NCBI GenBank assembly: GCA_019828595.1
Contig: JAHQRK010000048.1
Span: 1 to 64,000, forward strand
Reading direction: 5' to 3'
From: Aphanomyces cochlioides
Lineage: Eukaryota > Oomycota > Saprolegniomycetes > Saprolegniales > Verrucalvaceae
Length of the DNA stretch: 64,000 nucleotides
Shown one piece after another: positions 52,666-61,496 of the stretch (its first letter is position 1; each line of letters begins with the position of its first letter). A program made the translations under genes and the position numbers. The notes below the pieces were generated by a model that did no database searches, had not been told where the DNA came from, and saw nothing but the letters and a program-made list of their open reading frames with translations.

Positions 52666-53164
52666 TTTATCCCAAATTCATTATTCTTGATGACTTGCAT
52701 TACTAAATAAAGGGCAACAATTTACGGCAGGTATTCGTGATTGTTCAGTTGACGTGTCGCGTCCCACATTGAATATACGCTGTTATTATTGACCAAGCTG
52801 GAGAGATAATTATGACGATTTGCGCTAGATGAATTGAATGGTATAGAGTTACTCAATTCATTAGTGCGCATGCTCGTTCTCATGAAGCTCTCGATGGGAT
52901 TTCAGTGTAGCATACACTGTATTAAAAAGTGTATTAAAACACGTCCAAGTCATGTCTTCGCAGTAAAGGAACTGACGCAAATTTGCTTTCGACGTAAAAC
53001 TTATAAAGATAACAAACCATTTAGTTCGACAAGTTCAGATTGGTAGAAGACCCTTAAGATGACCTGCTTACGCACTTCATATATTGCATGTATACACAAC
53101 ATGTGCTTTGATTTATCGTTTGAGACATTCTACAGCATTTCAAATAGTCAATTAACACGTTTCG
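52666..53164. other. Intergenic, nothing firm
   Basis: A short plus ORF (52834-53046) without recognisable family. 5' flank of the Copia remnant. Confidence 0.35.
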
Positions 53165-55224
53165 CTTCTTGACTTGGGGGGTATTTTCGTCAACGTTGTA
53201 GACGTACTATCCGTCCGGATGCTTACTGCAACATACCAAATCACACTGAAGAAAACTGTCGTCGGAAGCAACGCGACCAGCGTCAACAGACTTCTTCTCA
53301 ATCCAACCAACGTCGTGTCGAATTCCACTCTCAGTTCCAGCGTAATGCTTGCTACATTACTCGCAAAGAAGTTGTGTACGCTCAAAGCTTCAAACGCGAC
53401 AACTTGTACTACCTCGACATTGCAAACCCTTTGCCAACTCAGTCGTCTTCCACTCCTCACGTTGGTTTGTCCTTGTTGACAACTTCCGCTACTCCAACTC
53501 CAGCTGACCTTTGGCATGCTCGCCTTGGTCATATTAGTGTGAAGTATACTGCTAAAACGTGTCAATACACTGATGGCATTGATGACTGCAAACATGCTTT
53601 TTGCGAAAGTTGCCTTGCTGGGAAGCAGTCTCGTGTACCCTTTCCCAAGCGCTCTATCTCCACAACTTCGGAACCCTTTGCTTTGGTACATTCGGACATT
53701 TGTGTTGAATCGCATCAACGAACCAAGTTTGCTTCCAAGACGATACGTGCCATGTATCTTGGTCACGAGCCTAACGTCAAATGTTATCGTCTTTACACCT
53801 CAAGCCCAGAACAGATCATCGTCAGTCGTAATGTTGTCTTTAATGAAACCAAGAGTTTCTTTACTGAAGAACCGTCGGCTGATGAAGCACCCGTCTCTCA
53901 ACTCATTGATGAGATCGACGATGATGACGAGCTGTCTCTAAGAGATGAGACTTTAGCACTACCTGCAGCTCCACCAGCTTCTACCATACCCGCTCCAAAT
54001 GAAGGAACTGCGATCGTTCCAAGACGTTCGACTCGCATCCGTCGCGGCAATCCTCGCTACAATGTGCCTCCTGTACACGTTTCTCAGTCCACGTTGGCTG
54101 AACCTTTAACACCACCGACAAGACCAATACAGAGCACACCTCCCACACCTTCAATCACTGAAGCTGACACTTCTGAGTCTCGCGTTGAGAACACACCTCC
54201 GCAACCACTCGATGCCTCCACGTCTTCTCGTGTTGAGCCTGCTCCACAACAATCACCTGCTGAATCTCCTGCGGACATCCCATTGCCGTCCTCACCTTCA
54301 CAAGGACCAATGTCTCGCACGGACACTCCTGCTGTCACTCCTGAGTTTGTTCCCCTCATGATGCCTCCTCCGGCGTCGACAGACTCGACTGCGTTCGACG
54401 AATATGCGCTTTGTGAACAGTTTGAGTCCTTGGCACTCAGTTTGTTTCGCCTTCGACCTGAGGCAAACTCTGATGTTGATGAACATCAACTGAGCAAGCA
54501 ACATCGACCTCTCGTTGCTTTAGCCTTGCAATCAACCGGGCTACCTTCGACTATACGTCAAGCCCATGCTTCACCAGAGAAACATGAATGGATTAAGGCT
54601 ACTGATGCCGAATACAATTCATTGATGCAACACAATACGTGGACTCTGTGTGAACTTCCACTTGACCATAAACCCATTGGATGCCGATGGATCTTTACGA
54701 AGAAGTACGCTGCTGATGGTACTTTGTCACGCTACAAAGCACGCCTTGTTGCTCAAGGTTTCACTCAAGTTGCTGGCGTTGACTACACTAAAGTGTTTGC
54801 TCCTGTAATCCGCACTTCGAGCATTCGTTTCCTACTTGCTCTAGCTGCGATGAGTTTCATGCATATCTGCCACATGGATGTGCAAACTGCTTTCCTCAAC
54901 GGAAACCTCCAGGAAAACTCTACATGAAACAACCTCCGGGATATGTCCAACCTGGCTCAGAACATCTTGTCTGCCGTTTGAACAAAAACATCTATGGACT
55001 TAAACAATCTTCCCGTGAATGGAACATTTGGATTCTTACTTTAAGTCACAACGCTTCACGCAACTTAAGTCTGATCCATGCATCTACTTCTGACGTACAC
55101 CCCAAGGTTTAGTTTTGGTGGGCGTATATGTCGACGACTTCATCCTTCTGTCCACACACTCCAACTTAATGGACTCCACGAAACGTGCCTTATCCGCTCG
55201 CTTCACCATGAAGGACTTGGGAAC
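53165..55224 (+). mobile_element. Ty1/Copia retrotransposon, internally deleted and truncated
   Basis: The pol frame contains the gag-pre-integrase motif LWHARLGHISVKY and CESCLAGKQSRVPFPKR (integrase zinc region). It then jumps from LVHSDICV to RTKFASKTIRAMYLGHEP: the integrase catalytic core is deleted in frame. A Pro/Ser/Thr-rich spacer follows, then reverse transcriptase: EWIKATDAEYNSLMQHNTW, IGCRWIFTKKY, KARLVAQGFTQ, MDVQTAFLNG. After a shift near 54925 come QPPGYVQPGSEHLVCRL and VGVYVDDFILLST (YVDD catalytic box). At about 55224 it joins inverted gag sequence of another element. No LTR was found. Not autonomous. Confidence 0.85.
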
Positions 55225-56816
55225 CTTCAGCTTGATCGATCAGCTGCTTCATGAAGAACTCGCAATGAGCTTGATCGTCGGAAGTCGGAGTCGTGGTATA
55301 CTTGACAGCACGTCCGAATGCTTGATTGGATGTTGAGTCGACTATAGATTCCTTGACTTCGGACATTTCGGTCGCCATTGCGTTGATGGACGATTGAAGT
55401 TCTAGGAGTAGCCGATGGGTAGAAGCAGGTGTCGATATTGGTGAGTCAAACCCGTTGGTAGACACTGGGGTATCAGACTCAGATTTCGAAACAGCGTGGA
55501 TTTCGCGAGTGAGTCCCTGACAGGCGACTTCGAGAGTATGGACGCGATGGAGTAGAGTCGAGTTGTCCTGAGTCAAAGCGTCGACTTGTGCGTTGAGTCG
55601 GCGATTGGATTCGATGAGTTCGACTTGGTTGAGTTCGCTGCGGTCAAGTTTTTGTTGAGTCGCCGCTTGAGTTTCTTCGTGGGAGCGACTCAAAACCTGT
55701 AGTTTGTGTAAGATGCGATGAAAGTCGGAGGCGCGGTCGTTAGCCAGAGTCTCGAGGTTCTGGCTAATGCGCTGTTGTTCAGCCGAGTGCTGTTGCAGGG
55801 ACTGATGCAAATTCGAAATGGTAGTTTGTTGACCAGCCAAGACAGTTTCCAAACGGACAAAGTCGGTTTCGTGCGTCGGAGATCGATTAGAATGTTGAAG
55901 ATCGGTTAGTGCAGACTTGAGTTCTCCATAAGTAGAGTTCATTTCGAGCTGGACTTGGTTAGTGCGATCGGAGAGTCCATGCAAGGAGATCGATAGAGAA
56001 TTCAAGGAAGTCACCGCCATTTCGTGTTGCGACTGCGACGTCTGTAGTGCAAGATTCAAACGATCGTTGAGGGAGTTGAACATAACGGACGAGGAGTCGA
56101 CTTGCGTTTGTAACGACTGCAGTTGGACGGAGAAATTAGAAGCCAACGTAAGGGCAGATTCGGGAGTCTCGTTTTCCATTTCGACGTCCGAAGGCACGAG
56201 TACATGGTTCGCTGGAGGATCGGTCATTTGGCTCGGCGCAGACAAAGGTAAGAACTGTCGAGCATTCGTGGAATGATCGTGAGTTAGGAGGACGGGATCG
56301 CAAGAGTTCGCTTGGCCAGTGGATTGGATCGTTGGTCGAATACCAAGAGAGGGTTGGGTCGAGATAATTTCGACGGTGTCATGTTGGACTTGTGCGTTAG
56401 TCAGCAATGGAGTCAAGTGGACTTGTTCCAGACGCAGATACGAGGTAAGTCGCACGTGTTGAGTCTGAGTCACGACACTTCTCTCCGTGACTAGGGTGCG
56501 AGGAATAATGTGTTCGAGTGGATTTGGTCCAGCAATTGCTCGGCGTGGATTGGCAGTCATGGAGCGAGTGACGATAGTGTGCTCGACGATCGCCGATTGA
56601 GTCGCGATAGAAGTGGAGTCATTTGCTTCATATCGGACGATTTCTTGAGTGGACTCAGCGTGGATCGCCCCCCCCCAGTCAAGGCAAGAGGGAGAGCGCT
56701 TGAGTCGGGCAAGTACAAGTCATCATCCCCCTCGGGCAAGGGTACAGAGCAAGCGATCGCGAGTGTAGTCTCTTCGGACAAGGTCAGGTCTTCAGAGGGA
56801 CTGCGAGGATCCATGG
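55225..56816 (-). mobile_element. Inverted partial copy of a gag gene
   Basis: Reading on the minus strand from 56814 (MDPRSPSEDLTLSEETT), the gag matches the plus-strand copy at 61641-63230 almost residue for residue through FFMKQLIDQA. A shift lies near the C10 run at 56671. The long ORF 56560-55190 is a Gln/Ser/Leu-rich coiled-coil protein (NSLNDRLNLALQTSQSQHEM, NLHQSLQQHSAEQQRISQNL). The retrotransposon gag capsid domain present in the other copy is missing. The left end is fused to Copia, the right end to forward-oriented leader sequence. Confidence 0.85.
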
Positions 56817-57070
56817 AGACCTCAAGGAAGCGCGACTTGCAATACTGGATTCAACATCACGCTAACTCACCCGAGCAACGTGATGATGAGAAGCCAGTCC
56901 GACCCGAACCTTACCTGGCGTTAACAGCCCCTGAGTCTGACATCGGCTCCGTTGGAAGTCTCTTTAAGTACTGGATGCATTGTATCGAAAGGCCATTGTG
57001 CGTGGAGGAGCTTGGAAAGTGGCGTAGGCGGCGGTTCGCCGTGTCGACCACAGATTCAGATCTGAGGCTG
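56817..57070 (+). repeat. Gag-element leader in forward orientation
   Basis: CTCAAGGAAGCGCGACTTGC to CCCTGAGTCTGACATC matches 61501-61626 in the same orientation, although the gag next to it is inverted. The junction at 56816/56817 is therefore an inversion breakpoint. Confidence 0.75.
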
Positions 57071-57709
57071 AGAACGTCCCAATACTTTATCCAAGTATAA
57101 AATAATTAAATTGATTATACTTAATATTTGTATGTGAGGTTGAATAAAAATACTCAAATATCCATGGAGAATCCATTGGTTCAATTTTGGACAGTCAGTC
57201 GACACTCCCTCGTTTTAATGACATAGTTTTTATAAAGGGTCATTCCAACGTCACTATTTGCAATCCATCGAATCGTTCTTCTTATCCATATCTTCCACGG
57301 CTTCTAGCCTTGCTTTGTTTGATTTATCCACACTACACGAGATGTAGTTCTTTCAATATATGCAACGAGTGAAACAGACTTTATTCGATGCATCCGAGAC
57401 AATTTGCATGAAATTCCGGCAAACTATATGTTGTACTAGTATGTTGTAACCACGTTTGGATAATAAGATTGATAAGATTGGCAGGTACGCTAAAGAGGAC
57501 ATCTTGGAGACATAAGAACTTCTCAAGTCGTTGAGCTGAAGACCAGAGAAATGACTGTGGTGTCGAGAGAATTGCGACTAACAGCAAACCGGATGTGACA
57601 GTTGGTGTATGTCACTATTTGAATAATGTCACTAAATGGAGGCTAATCACATTCCCAGAATAATTAAGATGGGGCGATGGTCATATCTCATTTTGCACTC
57701 GACATCGCA
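57071..57709. other. Intergenic and 5' region of the peroxiredoxin gene
   Basis: Short ORFs only (57187-57372 plus, 57381-57587 minus), unassigned. The promoter of the peroxiredoxin gene should lie in the last few hundred bases. Confidence 0.4.
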
Positions 57710-58312
57710 ATGGTCGCCACGATCCGCAAGCCCGCTCCTGCTTTCACCGCCGAAGCCGTCATCAACGGACGCTTCGAAAAAGTCAGCCTCAAGGACTACT
57801 TGGGACAATACGTCGTCCTCTTCTTCTACCCGCTCGACTTCACGTTCGTCTGCCCCACGGAAATCATCGCCTTCTCGGACCGCATTGAAGACTTCAAGAA
57901 GCTCAACACGACTGTCCTGGCGGCGTCCGTCGACTCCAAGTTCTCCCACTTGGCCTGGATCAAGCACCCTCGCAACGACGGTGGTTTGGGCGAAATGAAG
58001 ATCCCGGTCATCTCGGACATCACCAAGAAGATCTCGAAGGACTACGGTGTGTTGATCGAAGACGACGCGGATGCCGACAACGGCGTGGCGTTGCGTGGAT
58101 TGTTCATCATTGACACGAAGGGTGTGTTGCGTCAAATCACGATCAACGACTTGCCGGTGGGCCGCAACGTGGACGAAATCTTGCGTTTGGTGGAAGCTTT
58201 CCAGTACACGGATGAGTTTGGTGAAGTGTGTCCCGCGAACTGGACTGCTGGTAAGGCCACGATGGTCGCCAACCCTGAAGACTCGAAGGCTTACTTCAAG
58301 GCTAACCATTAA
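57710..58312 (+). CDS. 2-Cys peroxiredoxin
   Basis: 200 residues, intronless, stop TAA. The start at 57710 ([12 protein letters not shown]) gives the usual family length; an in-frame Met at 57677 would add 11 residues. Peroxidatic Cys in [15 protein letters not shown], resolving Cys in GEVCPANW, plus GGLG ([10 protein letters not shown]) and a Tyr-Phe near the C-terminus (AYFKANH). These are the features linked to sensitivity to over-oxidation in eukaryotic typical 2-Cys enzymes. It reduces hydrogen peroxide and organic hydroperoxides using thioredoxin as reductant, normally as a homodimer in the cytosol. No targeting peptide. The codons are GC-rich and strongly biased (ATC, AAG, GAC), unlike all neighbours, which fits high expression. 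It is the only clear housekeeping gene here. Confidence 0.97.
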   Translation: MVATIRKPAPAFTAEAVINGRFEKVSLKDYLGQYVVLFFYPLDFTFVCPTEIIAFSDRIEDFKKLNTTVLAASVDSKFSHLAWIKHPRNDGGLGEMKIPVISDITKKISKDYGVLIEDDADADNGVALRGLFIIDTKGVLRQITINDLPVGRNVDEILRLVEAFQYTDEFGEVCPANWTAGKATMVANPEDSKAYFKANH

Positions 58313-58869
58313 GACGTCAATATAGATTATACTGCGTGCTATCAAATTCATTTCCTTCGTCCTCGGTCAACTTATTTGGGAATTTAATCTCAAGGTCGAA
58401 AACTCGTCTGTAGCCCTGTACTCTTGAAGCAGTGTCATCGAAGACAAATTAGAAGCACTGCTTAGATCTCATCGTTGGCACCATAGGCTTTATAGTCCGC
58501 CTGGTGTTGCTGTGAACTGGACTGAGAGCAGTTAATTGAGCCCCGAAAATTCTCGGCAGTTCGAGAATTCATCTGCTTGGGATAGCTTATCCACTCAAGC
58601 CAGCGAGTTTGATGGCATTTGGAGGATCCAACTGAAGTCAATAGGGAGGTGTTGCAAACTCATCCCTATCTCTGTCTGTGGATTATCCTCCAACATTTTA
58701 TCAAGTATATGGAAACTCTCAGATTTAATCGTGGATTCCATGAAATTCGACGATTTCATGGATTTCATATCTTCCCAAGTCATCCGGTTAAACGCCTCTC
58801 TAAAGAGGCACTTCCGGTTATTTTAATATAGCGACGTTTGAATGTATCTGCTCGTCAGTCCCATTTACG
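58313..58869. other. Intergenic, nothing firm
   Basis: Short ORFs in several frames around 58536-58831 without recognised family. A GCCTCTCTAAAGAGGC hairpin near 58794. Ends at the Myb-like gene start. Confidence 0.4.
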
Positions 58870-59550
58870 ATGAGTTGGTGGAGCGACCAAGACGACTTGG
58901 TGCTACTCACTCAAGTGAACAACGACAGACCCTTCCTCTCCAAAACAGGCGTCATGAAAGCCTGGGATGAGGTGGCCGGCAAGCTCGCACAAGTTCCCGA
59001 CTTTGGACGTACAGACCTGGACGGCAAAAAGCTGGCAAACAGGTTTGCAAATCTCCTTGCAAAATACAAAGATTTTCAAGCAACATCGAAATATCAATCG
59101 GGAATTGAAGAGGAGCTTACGCCAAAAATCGTTCTCCTCGACGAGCTCTTAGAGCTTCACGAGGATGCCCAGACTCAAAAGTCAAAGAAGCAAAAATCTC
59201 AACTAGATGAAAAGTCAAAAAAGCAAGATACAGCTCATCATATTCGAGAAAAAGCCAAACAAAGACTTCGAAGTAGATTGCGGGACAATGAGTCTACTCC
59301 AAGTGATACTGCTACACCACAAAAACGAAACTACATTTCCGATATCCACGAAAAGGAAATCAAACTCGACGAAGAAAAACTTGCTTTCAAAAAGCTCAAA
59401 TTAGAAAAAGACTCTATTGAGCGAGAAAAAGAAAGAGAGGGGCGTGCAAAAGATCGAGAAGAACGACATCTTGATCGTGAACTTGAGCAAAAGAGATCAA
59501 TGGATATGATGCATATCATGCAGATTCTGTTAGAAAAGATTAATCGCTAA
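58870..59550 (+). CDS. Myb/SANT-like protein of a Harbinger-type element
   Basis: 226 residues, single exon, stop TAA. It starts MSWWSDQDDLVLLTQVNNDR; the Trp-rich N-terminal domain (WSDQDDLVLL, VMKAWDEVAGKL, GKKLANRFANLLAKYKDF) is a Myb/SANT-like DNA-binding fold. A Lys-rich linker and a long charged coiled coil (EIKLDEEKLAFKKLKLEKD, EREKEREGRAKDREER) follow. Such proteins accompany PIF/Harbinger transposases and help them bind DNA and enter the nucleus. A Harbinger transposase fragment lies 480 bases downstream on the other strand, supporting this. Intact ORF, but its transposase partner is truncated. Confidence 0.75.
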   Translation: MSWWSDQDDLVLLTQVNNDRPFLSKTGVMKAWDEVAGKLAQVPDFGRTDLDGKKLANRFANLLAKYKDFQATSKYQSGIEEELTPKIVLLDELLELHEDAQTQKSKKQKSQLDEKSKKQDTAHHIREKAKQRLRSRLRDNESTPSDTATPQKRNYISDIHEKEIKLDEEKLAFKKLKLEKDSIEREKEREGRAKDREERHLDRELEQKRSMDMMHIMQILLEKINR

Positions 59551-59764
59551 ACTTCATACAGTAATAAAATCTGAGTTGCTTACTTATAGAGTCCCTGCCT
59601 GATGCCATCTTTGTTTTCATTACCTCAATTTAATGACCACATTATAGAACTTCAGAAAGTTGCCCACACTAACAAGAGAGAGACATAACTCTAAATTAGT
59701 TAAAAAGTCCAAAAAAGTAAAGACACCTTAAAGCCAAGCAAAGACATCGGAAGAGATTGCAAAC

Positions 59765-60015
59765 AACGAGTCATTCTATGCGATGCTGCAACTCAACAAT
59801 AACGCAATGATATTTGCGATATCCATGAAAAGGAAATCGAAATCGACGGAGAAAACCTTGTGTTCAAAAGACTCAAATTAGGAAAGGATTCAATGAACCA
59901 GCAAAACGAAATAGAAGAGCGTGCAAAAGATGGACAAGGAGGACGTCTTCATCAATAAATTGAGCAAAATAGATCGTTGGATATAATGCATATCATGCAA
60001 ATTCTGTTAATGAAG
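59765..60015 (+). pseudogene. Decayed duplicate of the Myb-like gene 3' end
   Basis: Repeats the coiled-coil end of the preceding gene (GATATCCATGAAAAGGAAAT, GAGCGTGCAAAAGATGGACA, ATAATGCATATCATGCAAAT) with frame breaks and a TAA. A second, degenerate copy in tandem. Confidence 0.75.
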
Positions 60016-60030
60016 TTTACTGCTTTAAAT

Positions 60031-60423
60031 TCAAACAGTAATGACATCTGAGTTATTAAGTTGCAGATATTCCTGCAAAGAAGGAGGAGTCAAGCCAAAG
60101 TATGAGCTGATCTGGTTGCCGCGATAGTAGCAACAATCGCAATTCGTTAGAAACATTGCCAGGCTGACCACCTTGCCAACATTTTGCAACATGATTTTTT
60201 GTTGGTCCTTGTACGTAATAAATGCCCGTAATGATTTCATACGTCCAAACGACCACTCAACGGACTGGCGCACTGAGCTCATTTCTTGATTACTTGACTG
60301 CGGTAGGTTGTATCGGACACCAATTGAATTCACGGCTTGACTAGATGGACTCACACATTCCCAAGCGATTGCATGCAACCAATCTATTTGTGAATTAGAC
60401 TTAAAAAGAAGCAGCATTGCCAT
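60031..60423 (-). pseudogene. Harbinger-type transposase, C-terminal fragment
   Basis: The minus ORF contains SSVRQSVEWSFGRMKSLRAF, the last catalytic block with Glu in VEW, then YKDQQKIMLQNVGKVVSLAM, FLTNCDCCYY and SYFGLTPPSLQEYL. This order is the typical end of the DDE_4/Harbinger family. The first two catalytic Asp regions are absent. Its start is fused to an LRR gene fragment on the other strand. Confidence 0.7.
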
Positions 60424-60589
60424 GGATGACGTTCGACTGATGATTCAGAGAATCGCACATGCTAGTCGAAAGGTGAAGACAAAACGGATCAAGTTGAATC
60501 TATATAGAAGAGCAGTTAATGCCAAAAGGGTTGCAGTATTAGAGCAATTGTCCAGAAACCTTAGAGTTCAATTGGATGGAATCGAATAA
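60422..60589 (+). pseudogene. F-box-like/LRR C-terminal fragment
   Basis: Reads MDDVRLMIQRIAHASRKVKT then KRIKLNLYRRAVNAKR and stops TAA at 60587-60589. Matches the family C-terminus (DDLRFLVQCFYHPSRRVKSK). The rest of the gene is missing, cut by the Harbinger fragment. Confidence 0.75.
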
Positions 60590-61496
60590 TTGATCAAGCA
60601 GTCCAATTGTTTAGCCTCAACACTTTGGATTTTTGAAGATAATATAATGCATGACGTACAGTGCTTCGCCAGAACATCCGCCTTAGAACCCTTGACTTGC
60701 CCTCTCATGCAAGGGGAAACAAATTGTACGAGCGCATGAATTTTCGATAACAAGTGTTCTTGTCGCTGCGGGGGCCAAGACGACTAGAAAAACATGAAAC
60801 TTTAAGGAAGTGAGTGACTCGCGACAATGTGGCGTGTCCAAACGATCGAAATTCGAAGAAGTTCCGCGAAAAGAACACGCAAACTGCATTCGCTATTGAC
60901 CATAATAAACCCCGGTGGATCAGGCCCAATGCGTTCCTATCTCTCCTTCGATACTATTTTGAATTTTGCATTTCAGGTGAAATATGACGGTTGAGCCTCG
61001 ATCGTTGCTTGTCAAACTCATGGATCATCCCACACTGGTGATCCCTTTCAAACCACTAAGATTCTAGTTCGATTCGACCAAAGCGTCCTCGAACTCAAGC
61101 TCCTTCCATATTAGATGTTTAGATTCTTAGATAGCTATGTATCTCACTTCTCATTCTGCTCGACTACTCCTAACTCGGTTAATCTACACTACCGTTGTTA
61201 GTCTCCTTCCCCTTCCGATCCTGGTGCAGAGTCCTTGGCTAAAGTCGAGGATATTCGGTTCCTGTGAAGTCCAAACGTCTGGACCTTCGATTCTTTTTGT
61301 GCGTCATCGCTATCCCCGCAACCGTCACAAAAGTGGTGGAGAAGCAGGGTATTCTCCAATTTTATTGAAGACTCTATATCTATGGATCCTCGAAGACCTA
61401 CCGACTCGCCCATCCACGAGTCGTCTCAACATCCAAGTCCCGCGTCACCTCCTCAGCTTGTCTGAGTCTGATTCGGCTCTGATTCCGCGTCCTTCC
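60590..61496. other. Presumed LTR/leader region of the gag element
   Basis: No convincing gene. A 149-residue plus ORF (61137-61586) runs into the leader shared with 56817-57070. The element's 5' LTR may lie here, but no second LTR is visible to prove it. Minus ORFs at 60683-60929 are unassigned. Confidence 0.35.

Noticed and set aside
53152..53766. 204-residue minus ORF in the Copia element
   Set aside because: It lies opposite the pol frame, which has clear Copia motifs; the minus ORF has none.
57647..58351. 234-residue minus ORF over the peroxiredoxin gene
   Set aside because: An antisense shadow caused by strong codon bias in the peroxiredoxin gene.
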